DNA of 64,000 nt. It comes from Streptococcus oralis. GTDB lineage: Bacteria; Bacillota; Bacilli; Lactobacillales; Streptococcaceae. The DNA lies in contig NZ_CP019562.1 of NCBI RefSeq assembly GCF_001983955.1, positions 434,001-498,000 of the forward strand. The letters are read 5' to 3'. Shown one piece after another: positions 7,760-16,640 of this stretch; within the stretch, counting starts at the first letter, position 1, and every line of letters begins with the position of its first letter. The translations under genes were made by a program, and so were the position numbers. The notes beneath the pieces are model-generated. The model saw only the letters and a list, made by a program, of their open reading frames with translations. It searched no databases and was not told where the DNA came from.

Positions 7760-10700
7760 ATGGCAAAGAAAAAAGATTTTTCTGAATTAACCAGGGTACA
7801 AATTCCAGCAGCTCTACACCTTATGAGACTGGGCTATACCTATCTTCCCCGTAATGGGAAGGAGATTGCAGAACGAGATCCAGATACCAATATCCTCGTA
7901 TCTGTTTTTAAGGAGCAATTTTTAAAATTTAACAACTACCTGACAGAGGAAGACTTTGAGAGAGAATTGGCCAATATCAAGTTGGAACTAGATCAAAATG
8001 ACTTGGGACGTTCTTTCTTTAGACGCCTGCAAGGTCAAGAAGATACCGTTTATATTGACTGGGAAAACCCTGAAGCCAATACTTTTCATCTAGCGCTTGA
8101 AGTCACTTGTAAAAATGGCCAGGATGAATTCCGTCCTGACATTGTCGTATTTATCAATGGTCTGCCTCTTTCTTATATCGAAGTGAAACAGCCAAATGCG
8201 ATTCGAGATGGGAAAACAGGAATTCAGTCGGAGCAAGACCGAACTAGACAACGCTTTGAAAATCGCAAGTTCCGCCGCTTTAACAATATCACCCAGTTGA
8301 TAGCTCTGTCTGATAACTTGCCCTATATCAGTGGGCAAGGTCAACAGAAACAGGGCTCTTACTACGGTTCAAATGCCTATTCAAAAACTAAGTTTAATGC
8401 TTTCAAGGAAGAAAGAGAAGAAGATTTTCTTCATTCCTTGGCAACCTTAACAGAGGATCAAATCGACTTCGTTTTAGATGACATGAACCACTTTGCCCTC
8501 AAGTCCCAGCCAGAATTCAAAACAAACCTAAATCCTGACACACCTTGTAATGCCTTTCTGTCCTCCTTGTATCATAAAGAACGCCTGCTCTTTATGCTTC
8601 GTTTTGGACTTGTCTATGTAGAGGAAGAGAGCAAGGATGGTCAGATGCAACTGCAGAAGCACGTCATGCGCTACCCTCAGTATTTTGCGACGCGTGCCAT
8701 TGAAGAAACAATTGCAAGAGGTGTTAAGAAGGGCATTATCTGGCATACACAAGGTTCAGGGAAGACAGCCTTGGCTTTCTTCAATATCCGCTATCTAACC
8801 AATTATTTCTCAAAACAGGGAATCGTCCCTCAGTTTTACTTTGTTGTGGATCGTTTGGATCTGGCAGACCAAGCCTTTAAAGAATTTACCAAACGAGGGC
8901 TCAAAGTTAAGCGAATCAACAGCCCTCAAGAGCTCAATCAAAAACAAGATGGCTATGATGTTGCTGTGGTCAATATCCAGAAGTTCAAGGATAATTCAGA
9001 CTTGACTGACCGCTCTGGTTATGACCTCCATCGTCAAAATATCTATTTTATCGATGAAGCCCATCGCTCTTATAATGAACGCGGTTCCTACCTACCAAAT
9101 CTCTATCAGGCAGATACCAATGCAATCAAGATTGCTTTGACTGGGACCCCATTGATCACCTATAAGAAAGATGGCAAGACCAAGGAAAATCATGCGACCA
9201 CACGTGATATTTTTGGGGACTATATCCACAAATACTACTACAACCAGTCTATCGATGATGGCTTTACCCTACGTTTGATGCGAGAAGATATCGAGACTTC
9301 TTATAAAGACAATCTCAGATCCATCAATGAAGAGATCCAACGTGGAGGCTTATCCAAGGAGGATATCTTTGCTCACCCTCGTTATGTAGAACCTATGTTA
9401 GACTTTATCATCGAGGACTTTAATCGTGCACGTGATGTAATTTTTGATGATCAGACGATTGGTGGCATGATCGTCTGTGACTCGTCAAAGCAGGCGCGTG
9501 AGCTTGAAAAGCAATTGGAAAAACGTCGTAAAGCTGGAACAATCAACTTGACATCCGCATTGATTCTCCATGATGAGGGAGATAAGGAAGAAAAGAAAGA
9601 CAAGGTAGATGCTTACAAAGAAGGCAAAATTGACCTTATCATCGTCTACTCCATGCTCTTGACAGGTTTTGATGCCCCGCGTCTCAAACGTCTCTACCTA
9701 GGGCGTAAAATCAAGGCTCATAACCTTTTACAGACTCTAACCCGTGTCAATCGTCCATACAAGGACTATCTCTTTGGCTATGTCATCGACTTTGCGGATA
9801 TTTCGAAAGAGTTTGACAGGACCAATCGTGCCTATCTGGAAGAACTCAATCAAGAGTATGATACAGCCTTGACAGGGGAAAATGGAGAGGATGTTTTTGG
9901 CTCGCTCTTTGTCCCTGCAGACGAGATTTCTCATGAATTAAGCAAGACTGAGCTAATCTTGCTTGACTATCCAACAGATAATCTGGAATACTTTTCCCAA
10001 GCTATCAATGATATCAAGGATAGAAAGCAGTTAATCGATCTACGAAAAGCTTTGGAGTCTATCAAGCAGTATTACAATATTGCTCGTCTCCTTGGTTACC
10101 ATCAATTGATCGAGCAGATTGACATTGCTCAGGTCGCAATCTTGCTCAATATCCTCTCAAGACGGATGCTGACACTGTCCTTGATTGATAAACCAGCTGA
10201 CTTTTCTAGTCAAACGCTCTTAAATTTAGCGATGTCTGAGACCAGTTTTAGTTTTGTCAAGATTGCAGAGGAAGAACTTCGTCTAGCAGCTAATGACCTG
10301 GAGGATTGGAGACGTCGGGTAGCTGGTAAGATTAAAAAACAGCGTGATGAAAAGGATCCTGAGTGGGTTTCTCTCTACGAAGAATTCCAACGTATCATGC
10401 AAAAACATTTTATCTATAGCCAAGAAGGTTATACGATGGAAAATATCAAGGAAACACAAAAAGACTATGAGGAACTCTTTAAGTCCGTGGAAAACTATCA
10501 TACTCGTATGAGACGCTTGACCATGAACTTTAACGGAGATGAAATGGCAGCTCGTTCCTACAAGCACGTGACCAACTCAACGACGGTCAGTGAGTTTCTT
10601 GCAATTTACTATGTCATCAAAGATTCTAAAGTCAGACTAGATCATAAAATAGGTCAAAACCAAGGAATATTAGAAAATGAAGGATATTTAAAAAGATTGA

Positions 10701-10816
10701 TTGAAGAAGAAATCACACATGGAGTCTTGGATAGTCAACCTGATAAAAGATTATCAATGCAAGATGTTGATCGTGTGGTTGAATCATTGTTTGAAGAATA
10801 TGAACGGGAGTATTAA
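7760..10816 (+). CDS. hsdR: Type I restriction enzyme, HsdR motor/endonuclease subunit
   Basis: Cleaving and ATP-dependent translocating subunit of a type I restriction-modification complex. It has 1,018 residues, normal for HsdR. The N-terminal PD-(D/E)xK nuclease is visible as D127 and E141-V-K143 (RPDIVVF...IEVKQ). Walker A is TQGSGKT with K335, the DEAH box is D432-E-A-H435, and motif III is ALTGTP. The C-terminal helical domain carries many charged residues and contacts HsdM. ATG 7760 follows AAGAAAGG; a TTG at 7757 is in frame but closer. hsdM starts 5 bp after the stop. The subunit is intact, so the system looks functional. Confidence 0.96.
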   Translation: MAKKKDFSELTRVQIPAALHLMRLGYTYLPRNGKEIAERDPDTNILVSVFKEQFLKFNNYLTEEDFERELANIKLELDQNDLGRSFFRRLQGQEDTVYIDWENPEANTFHLALEVTCKNGQDEFRPDIVVFINGLPLSYIEVKQPNAIRDGKTGIQSEQDRTRQRFENRKFRRFNNITQLIALSDNLPYISGQGQQKQGSYYGSNAYSKTKFNAFKEEREEDFLHSLATLTEDQIDFVLDDMNHFALKSQPEFKTNLNPDTPCNAFLSSLYHKERLLFMLRFGLVYVEEESKDGQMQLQKHVMRYPQYFATRAIEETIARGVKKGIIWHTQGSGKTALAFFNIRYLTNYFSKQGIVPQFYFVVDRLDLADQAFKEFTKRGLKVKRINSPQELNQKQDGYDVAVVNIQKFKDNSDLTDRSGYDLHRQNIYFIDEAHRSYNERGSYLPNLYQADTNAIKIALTGTPLITYKKDGKTKENHATTRDIFGDYIHKYYYNQSIDDGFTLRLMREDIETSYKDNLRSINEEIQRGGLSKEDIFAHPRYVEPMLDFIIEDFNRARDVIFDDQTIGGMIVCDSSKQARELEKQLEKRRKAGTINLTSALILHDEGDKEEKKDKVDAYKEGKIDLIIVYSMLLTGFDAPRLKRLYLGRKIKAHNLLQTLTRVNRPYKDYLFGYVIDFADISKEFDRTNRAYLEELNQEYDTALTGENGEDVFGSLFVPADEISHELSKTELILLDYPTDNLEYFSQAINDIKDRKQLIDLRKALESIKQYYNIARLLGYHQLIEQIDIAQVAILLNILSRRMLTLSLIDKPADFSSQTLLNLAMSETSFSFVKIAEEELRLAANDLEDWRRRVAGKIKKQRDEKDPEWVSLYEEFQRIMQKHFIYSQEGYTMENIKETQKDYEELFKSVENYHTRMRRLTMNFNGDEMAARSYKHVTNSTTVSEFLAIYYVIKDSKVRLDHKIGQNQGILENEGYLKRLIEEEITHGVLDSQPDKRLSMQDVDRVVESLFEEYEREY

Positions 10817-10821
10817 CTTTT

Positions 10822-12426
10822 ATGAGTGAAACATTTAAATCTCAAATTAAAGACTTAGTAGATGATTTGAAGGCTGTTTTTACGCATGTTGGATTAGGTG
10901 GAGAAGCAGCTGAATATAAACTTCTTACCCAATCTTTCCTCTATAAGTTTTTAAACGACAAATTTTTATATCAGGCAAAAGCTATTGATGCTTCTAATAG
11001 TTATGAAAAACTAATTGATATGAGTGAAGAAGATTATTCTTGGCTTCTAAAATTTATCGGTACCAGCACGGCTTGGCTCAAGCCAGACCAGTTGATTGAA
11101 ACGCTTCACCGTCAGCAAAATGAAGCGACTTTCTACGAGACTTTTGAAAATACCCTCAACCAGATCGCCATTGATAATAACGATATCTTCTCTGTTCATA
11201 CAGACGGAGATACGGCTATTCGTCTCTTTGACGAGCGTCTGATTACCGATAACATATCAGATAGCAGTAAGCGTAATGAAGTCGCAAAAGCCATCATTAA
11301 TCTCCTTACTCGAGTGAAGTTCGATGAGACTATCTTTTCACAAGGTTTCGACTTTTTCTCTACCCTCTTTGAGTACATGATCAAGGACTACAACAAAGAT
11401 GGCGGTGGTAAGTACGCTGAGTACTACACACCTCACTCTGTGGCAAAGATTATCGCTGATATCCTTGTGGGAAACGACCAACCATCAAACGTGCGGATCT
11501 ATGACCCGTCAGCTGGTTCGGGAACCTTGCTAATGAATCTGGCTAGTCGTATCGGTGTGGACAAGACCACTGTCTATAGTCAGGATATCTCGCAAAAATC
11601 ATCTAATCTTCTCCGTCTTAATCTAATTTTGAATGGACTGCAACATTCCATCCATAATATCGTACAGGGAAATACCATCATCGCCAACCGTCATCCTGAA
11701 AAAATGGACTATATCGTTTCCAACCCTCCTTTTAAGCTGGACTTTTCAGAGTGGCGTGACCAAGTAGAGACATTGCCAGAAGCCAGTGAGCGTTTCTTTG
11801 CAGGAGTGCCAAAGGTTCCAGCCAAGTCTAAGGACAAGATGGCGATTTACGAGCTCTTTGTACAGCATATCATCTACTCCTTGAAGTCAGACGGTCAAGC
11901 AGCCGTTGTCTTGCCGACAGGATTTATCACTGCCCAGTCAGGGATTGATAAGGCCATCCGTCAACACTTGGTGGACAATCAAATGCTGGCTGGTGTCGTT
12001 TCCATGCCGTCTAATATCTTTGCGACGACAGGTACCAACGTCTCTATCCTCTTTATCGATAAGAAAAATAAGGGTGATGTCGTCCTCATCGATGCCTCAA
12101 ATCTCGGAACCAAGGTCAAGGAAGGCAAGAACCAAAAGACCGTGCTCTCTCCTGAAGAAGAGCAGAAGATCGTCGAGACCTTTATCAAGAAAGAAGCCGT
12201 CGAGGACTTTTCAGTCACTGTCTCTTATGAGGATATCAAGGAGAAAAACTACTCTCTCAGCGCAGGACAATACTTTGACATCAAGATAGACTATGTGGAT
12301 ATCACAGCAGAAGAGTTTGAAGCCAAGATGACCGCCTTTCAAAACAAGCTCTCAGACCTTTTCCAGCAATCGCATGCATTGGAGCAGGAGATTGAAGAGC
12401 AGATGAAGAGGGTTAAGTATGAGTAG
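10822..12426 (+). CDS. hsdM: Type I DNA methyltransferase, HsdM subunit
   Basis: N6-adenine methyltransferase subunit (534 residues) that, with HsdS, modifies the host recognition sites. The HsdM N-terminal helical domain comes first. The SAM-binding motif I is DPSAGSGTLL (D228) and the catalytic motif IV is NPPF (N301-F304). It begins 5 bp after hsdR and its last 8 bases overlap hsdS, so translation of M and S is probably coupled. No truncation or frameshift seen. Confidence 0.96.
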   Translation: MSETFKSQIKDLVDDLKAVFTHVGLGGEAAEYKLLTQSFLYKFLNDKFLYQAKAIDASNSYEKLIDMSEEDYSWLLKFIGTSTAWLKPDQLIETLHRQQNEATFYETFENTLNQIAIDNNDIFSVHTDGDTAIRLFDERLITDNISDSSKRNEVAKAIINLLTRVKFDETIFSQGFDFFSTLFEYMIKDYNKDGGGKYAEYYTPHSVAKIIADILVGNDQPSNVRIYDPSAGSGTLLMNLASRIGVDKTTVYSQDISQKSSNLLRLNLILNGLQHSIHNIVQGNTIIANRHPEKMDYIVSNPPFKLDFSEWRDQVETLPEASERFFAGVPKVPAKSKDKMAIYELFVQHIIYSLKSDGQAAVVLPTGFITAQSGIDKAIRQHLVDNQMLAGVVSMPSNIFATTGTNVSILFIDKKNKGDVVLIDASNLGTKVKEGKNQKTVLSPEEEQKIVETFIKKEAVEDFSVTVSYEDIKEKNYSLSAGQYFDIKIDYVDITAEEFEAKMTAFQNKLSDLFQQSHALEQEIEEQMKRVKYE

Positions 12427-13639
12427 TATAAGACTAGGGGAGATTGGAAAAATCTCAATGTGTAAGAGAATATTGAAATCTCAGACAAATGAATTTTCAG
12501 GTATCCCTTTTTATAAAATCTCAACGTTTGGTGGTACTCCGACAGTATATATTGATGAAAAGGTTTATCGTGAATACAAAGAAAAATATTCATATCCTAA
12601 AAAAGGTGATATTTTAATTTCTGCTGCAGGAACAATTGGAAAAACAGTAATATTTGATGGAGAAGATTCTTATTTTCAGGATTCCAATATAGTATGGATA
12701 GAAAATGATGAATCAAAGGTAACAAATCAGTTTCTGTATTATTTTTTACAAACAAATCCTTTTATTACCACAAATGGAAGTACCATAAAAAGATTATATA
12801 ACGATAATTTAAGAGATACTAAGATATCAAATGTTCCTTCAATCCAACAACAAAATCAAATAACAGATATTTTGGGTACTTTAGATAAAAAAATCCAAAC
12901 CAACAACCAAATCAACCAAGAGTTGGAAGCCATGGCTAAAACCCTCTATGACTACTGGTTTGTGCAGTTTGATTTCCCAGACCAGAATGGAAAACCCTAC
13001 AAATCATCAGGCGGAAAAATGGTCTATAACCCAGAACTTAAACGCGAAATCCCAGAGGGATGGGAAGTGGAGACTCTTAAAGACTTTGAGTCGAAAATTA
13101 TTACTGGAAAAACACCTTCTAGAGCAAATAGTGATAATTTTGGAGGTGAAGTTCCTTTTATAACAATTGGAGATATACGAGGAAATACTTTTATTTATAG
13201 CACTTCAGAAACATTGACTGATTTAGGAGCAAGCGTACAACAGAATAAGTATTTACCTGAGGGTAGCTTATGTGTTTCTTGTATTGCGACAGTGGGTGAA
13301 ATTGGATTTACTACTGAATGGTCTCATACAAATCAACAAATAAATTCAATTGTTTTTGAGGATGAAACGAATAGATATTATCTTTATTTTGCGTTGAAAA
13401 ATTATTTTGAAAATGCTAATGCGAGTGCAAAGACTGGAAATACTTTTGCTAATATGAATAAAGAAGATTTTTCAGGAATTAGAATCATTCTACCAAGAAA
13501 TGAAATCAAAAATAATTTTCACAAAATAACAGAGCTTTATTTTGCACAAATCAAATGTTTACAAGGACAAAACCAAGAACTCACCCAACTTCGTGATTGG
13601 CTCTTGCCAATGCTGATGAATGGGCAGGTGAAGGTATAA
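12419..13639 (+). CDS. hsdS: Type I restriction specificity subunit HsdS
   Basis: DNA-recognition subunit of 406 residues. Two target recognition domains are evident: TRD1 at about residues 1-145 (AAGTIGKT, IPSIQQQNQI-type ending) and TRD2 at about 220-365 (KIITGKTPSRANSDNFGGEVPF...). They are separated by a conserved helical region (LDKKIQTNNQINQELEAMAKTLYDYWFVQFDFP). A second conserved helix ends in LRDWLLPMLMNGQ. The TRD-coding parts are visibly AT-richer than the conserved parts, the usual sign of TRD exchange. ATG 12419 overlaps the hsdM end. Only one hsdS and no recombinase gene are present in this window. The target sequence cannot be predicted. Confidence 0.95.
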   Translation: MSSIRLGEIGKISMCKRILKSQTNEFSGIPFYKISTFGGTPTVYIDEKVYREYKEKYSYPKKGDILISAAGTIGKTVIFDGEDSYFQDSNIVWIENDESKVTNQFLYYFLQTNPFITTNGSTIKRLYNDNLRDTKISNVPSIQQQNQITDILGTLDKKIQTNNQINQELEAMAKTLYDYWFVQFDFPDQNGKPYKSSGGKMVYNPELKREIPEGWEVETLKDFESKIITGKTPSRANSDNFGGEVPFITIGDIRGNTFIYSTSETLTDLGASVQQNKYLPEGSLCVSCIATVGEIGFTTEWSHTNQQINSIVFEDETNRYYLYFALKNYFENANASAKTGNTFANMNKEDFSGIRIILPRNEIKNNFHKITELYFAQIKCLQGQNQELTQLRDWLLPMLMNGQVKV

Positions 13640-13657
13640 AATTCAGGAGATAATGAG

Positions 13658-14731
13658 ATGGAAAAAAGATTAAGATTGTTTCATTTTTCAAGAGAAAATG
13701 AAAATGTTAATGTAGTATCAGGGAGAATCTTCGAATCAAGCTTAATTGATTTTAAAGAAGAATTCGATAAAATTATTGCTGATTTAGACACACGAGTTGA
13801 AAAATGTATGGATGATAAATTTGCAAAAAATTTTAGATTTAATCGAAGAACATCTCAAATGGTTACAAATATTTCTGAGATGTTTGATAGTCGTGATAAA
13901 TTTAAGTCAAATTCAGATGATATTGCAAGTAAGTTTAAGGATGCAATAGGTAAACAATTCCAGAATGATTTCTATCTAGTAGTACTAACCACTATGCTAA
14001 ATAATAGTGAGGTGCTTTTTATAGTAAAAATGGAGACAGGAACTGCTATACAAGTTACGAACGAAAATACTTTAAAAACACTTGATAGAATTTTACCTGA
14101 TAAAAAATCTAGGCTTCAGAAAGCTACTGTAATATTCAAAGATAGAACTATTTCGTTTAAAGAAGGAAGAGAAGCAAGCAACACAGAAAGAGAGAATATT
14201 CATTCAAGGGTATTAGATAGGACTGATGATAATATTTCTCGTTACTTCTTTAAAGAGTTTTTGGAAAGTACAAATGTCATTGATGATCCCGATTCAGCAG
14301 CTAAAGCAGCTATAGAAGCAGTAGAAATTGTTTCAAAGCCATATTTAAAGGACGATAAATCATCAAATGATGTCAAAGAAAGATTGCAAAGCTTTTTGTC
14401 TCAAAAACGTGATACATCTTTTGATGGCTTAATTGGAGAAATCAGTACTTTACTTGATTTTACGAAAACAGGAATCAATATGGATTCTGAAAAACTAGCT
14501 AAAGAAGCATATCAAAATGCTAAAAAAAGAAATAATACAGTTGTATTTACTTTTACAGCCGAGCTAAAGACCCCACCAAGAACAGTGTATGTTTCTAAGA
14601 ATAATAATAAAGAATTAGAGATTAGAGTTTTCGATAGTTTATTGGAACAGGGAGATGTTGTGTGGGATCAGGAAGGTAATTTTTCAATAATGAAGATAAA
14701 TACAAATAGGATCACTATAGCAAAGAGGTGA
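13658..14731 (+). CDS. NA37/YejK-like nucleoid-associated protein (putative), AT-rich operon gene
   Basis: 357-residue soluble, highly charged protein with no signal peptide or membrane segment. Residues about 104-165 (FYLVVLTTMLNNSEVLF... then LQKATVIF) and about 192-205 (ISRYFFKEFLEST) resemble the NA37 core pattern, in which a hydrophobic strand pair is followed by KAARI-like and YFREFLGC-like motifs. This family match is by eye and moderate. It begins 18 bp after hsdS with AGGAGA before ATG and no promoter, so it is read from the hsd operon. Its stop TGA lies in the ribosome binding site of the next gene. The DNA is clearly AT-richer than hsdR, suggesting separate acquisition. A DNA- or nucleoid-sensing role is inferred from the family and context only. 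Confidence 0.6.
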   Translation: MEKRLRLFHFSRENENVNVVSGRIFESSLIDFKEEFDKIIADLDTRVEKCMDDKFAKNFRFNRRTSQMVTNISEMFDSRDKFKSNSDDIASKFKDAIGKQFQNDFYLVVLTTMLNNSEVLFIVKMETGTAIQVTNENTLKTLDRILPDKKSRLQKATVIFKDRTISFKEGREASNTERENIHSRVLDRTDDNISRYFFKEFLESTNVIDDPDSAAKAAIEAVEIVSKPYLKDDKSSNDVKERLQSFLSQKRDTSFDGLIGEISTLLDFTKTGINMDSEKLAKEAYQNAKKRNNTVVFTFTAELKTPPRTVYVSKNNNKELEIRVFDSLLEQGDVVWDQEGNFSIMKINTNRITIAKR

Positions 14732-14736
14732 TTGTT

Positions 14737-16125
14737 ATGTATAGTCAAATTTTCTCTTGGATTCAAAATTATCATGAGCAAGAGAGTTGGTTTAATATTT
14801 TTGAAAAGAAGAATACATTTAAATATAATATCAAGTTTATAGTTTATCAAGAAGAAGTTGAAAAATTTAAACATGATTTTTCATTATCCTTACCGCAGAA
14901 TATATTTGTTGGATGTAACTCTTATACTCTAGATCAATTTCAAGACCCTGAAAGTGAAAATAATATTATTCTTACTATCGAACAAAACTTAGTTCCTGAA
15001 AAAAATAAAAAGTTATTTTTTTATTCAGAAAAAGATTTTCTTGAATTCGAAAAAGAGTTTTTAAAAAAAATTGCAATTAAAGATTTTAAAAATAGAGAAA
15101 GTAAAATTAAAGTGGATGTTTTTGAAAAAGGTATCGAAATTATTTCTCCGATATTCTCTCAAAAAAACGAAGAATTACTGATTCCTAAAATTCTTCTTTC
15201 TAAATCAGAATTTAATCATGTTAAAATATGTGCTTTACCAAATGTAATTACTAATATTAACTACGAAGATTGTAAAAAAGTATCATTAATTAATTTATTG
15301 GATTTGCTATCTGAACGAATGATTTCTGATAACGGAGAAAATACTGAATTTGTAATTAGTTTTGAAAAAAATGCAATCTTAAAATTAGATGATGTTAGTG
15401 TAACAGAAAAATTTTTTAAAAATTTTGAAAATATTTTTGACTTTATTTTTAGTGATGATAAAACCTACTATGAGAAGTTAATTATTTTTAGAGGACTCTT
15501 TTCAGATTTAGTAAATAATAAATTAAAAATAGATGATAAAGACATAGGGATAACCTGGAAAAAATTAAAAATTAATTACAATTTATTTATAAAAGATAAG
15601 TTAAAAAAATATATTGATGATAAGAAAAAAATTACAGAAGACTTTACAAATCTGCAAAGGAAAACTTCTGATAGTATAAAAATTGTATCAAATTCATTAT
15701 TGCAACAAATTTTAGTTTTGATAGCAACAGTTTTAACAACTTTTATTCTTAAAAATTTTTCTACTAGAATAGCGATGCTATTAACCCTTATTGTTGGATT
15801 ATTGTATTTGATTCTTATTATAAGAATTAACTGTTTAAAAGGATGGCATTTTGAATCCAAATCTATTGAATTAGAATATAAGAAAATAGATAACATGTAT
15901 AGTATTTTTTATAATGTTGAAGAAGATTATTTTAATAAGTTAAAGCAAGATTATAAAGAAAAAATGGATGATTTAATACAGGTCGAAAAATGGAGCCATA
16001 AAATTGTAAACTTAATCACAGTTTTAGTTGCTTTTTCTATATTATTTGTTTATTTACATCCATGTTTGTACACTCATTGTGAATTTTATAAGAATATAGT
16101 TGATTTCTTTATTCAACGTTTTTGA
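14737..16125 (+). CDS. Unrecognised protein with three C-terminal transmembrane helices
   Basis: Family not recognised. From ATG 14737 (AGAGGTGA at 14724-14731) it has 462 residues; GTG 14728, overlapping the previous stop as GTGA, is an alternative start. The first 320 residues are soluble, Lys/Asn/Ile-rich and end in a Lys-rich helical segment (KDKLKKYIDDKKKITEDF). Two adjacent membrane helices follow (about 324-340 and 344-362), then a charged, coiled-coil-like loop (about 365-420), and a third helix (about 422-442, IVNLITVLVAFSILFVYL). Composition is extreme: 13 G/C in the 60 bases 15601-15660. It ends the hsd operon, about 85 bases before a terminator. Coupling to the NA37-like gene suggests that the two proteins work together, possibly as sensor and membrane effector; that is inference. 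Confidence 0.7.
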   Translation: MYSQIFSWIQNYHEQESWFNIFEKKNTFKYNIKFIVYQEEVEKFKHDFSLSLPQNIFVGCNSYTLDQFQDPESENNIILTIEQNLVPEKNKKLFFYSEKDFLEFEKEFLKKIAIKDFKNRESKIKVDVFEKGIEIISPIFSQKNEELLIPKILLSKSEFNHVKICALPNVITNINYEDCKKVSLINLLDLLSERMISDNGENTEFVISFEKNAILKLDDVSVTEKFFKNFENIFDFIFSDDKTYYEKLIIFRGLFSDLVNNKLKIDDKDIGITWKKLKINYNLFIKDKLKKYIDDKKKITEDFTNLQRKTSDSIKIVSNSLLQQILVLIATVLTTFILKNFSTRIAMLLTLIVGLLYLILIIRINCLKGWHFESKSIELEYKKIDNMYSIFYNVEEDYFNKLKQDYKEKMDDLIQVEKWSHKIVNLITVLVAFSILFVYLHPCLYTHCEFYKNIVDFFIQRF

Positions 16126-16209
16126 ATCAATAAGCCTATTTAAATTCTGAATATTTGTAAGTTGTTAAAAAAACATGATGTTTATATTTACTAAATACTA
16201 GCATATATC

Positions 16210-16239
16210 CCAGCCAAATCAACTTTTGGCTGGTTTTTA
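16210..16239 (+). terminator. Terminator of the hsd/defence operon
   Basis: CCAGCCAAA (16210-16218) pairs perfectly with TTTGGCTGG (16225-16233) around a 6-base loop, followed by TTTTTA. It separates the restriction operon from the toxin-antitoxin pair. Confidence 0.88.
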
Positions 16240-16250
16240 TTTTCTAAATA

Positions 16251-16283
16251 TGGTATAATTAAATTACCTAAAAGGTAATTTAA
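16251..16283 (+). promoter_or_regulatory. Promoter and perfect palindromic operator of the first HigBA pair
   Basis: TG-G-TATAAT (16251-16259) is an extended -10. Overlapping its 3' end is a perfect 10-bp inverted repeat, TTAAATTACC (16259-16268) and GGTAATTTAA (16274-16283), around TAAAA. This is the expected place for autorepression by the antitoxin, which has an N-terminal helix-turn-helix. Confidence 0.75.
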
Positions 16284-16301
16284 TATAACGGAAAGGGACA
16301 T

Positions 16302-16640
16302 ATGAAGCTTATCTATACAAACAAAACTGTTAAAAAGCAGTGCACAGAGCTGAGGCAGGCGAAGAAGGATTTTTCGGATAAGATTGCTGTAAAGTTGCAT
16401 CGGTTGATCAACTTTTTGGAAGCGGCGAATTCTTTGGCTAGTGTGACAGCTTTTCCTAAATATCACTTTCACCAACTTAAGGGAAAGAGACAGGGACAGT
16501 TTGCTTTAGATATAGATGGTCGAAGGAGTTCCTATCGGTTGATTGTGGGTTTTCGGGAAGAGGATCTAGAAAAGGTATTTCCTAGTTCTGTTGAAATCGA
16601 AATCCTAAAAATAGAGGAGGTCAGCAATCACTATGAGTAA
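16302..16640 (+). CDS. higB: RelE/HigB-family toxin
   Basis: 112-residue protein of the RelE/ParE fold, normal length for HigB. The pattern LRQAKKDFSDKIAVKLHRLINFLEAA is followed by FHQLKGKRQGQFALDIDGRRSSYRLIVGF, where the L-K-G and R-Y/S-x-R-L-I-V strands are typical of ribosome-dependent mRNA interferases. A ribosome binding site (GGAAAGGGA) precedes ATG. The end overlaps the antitoxin start by 8 bases. The toxin-first order is characteristic of higBA rather than relBE. Activity is not proven by sequence. Confidence 0.82.
   Translation: MKLIYTNKTVKKQCTELRQAKKDFSDKIAVKLHRLINFLEAANSLASVTAFPKYHFHQLKGKRQGQFALDIDGRRSSYRLIVGFREEDLEKVFPSSVEIEILKIEEVSNHYE

Noticed and set aside
12419..13639. Phase-variable (inverting) hsdS
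   Set aside because: No second hsdS, inverted repeat or site-specific recombinase was found in the window.
13658..14731. Assignment of this gene as KwaB of the Kiwa system
   Set aside because: Only the general two-gene logic is alike; no sequence pattern of DUF4868 is recognised, and the NA37-like pattern fits better.
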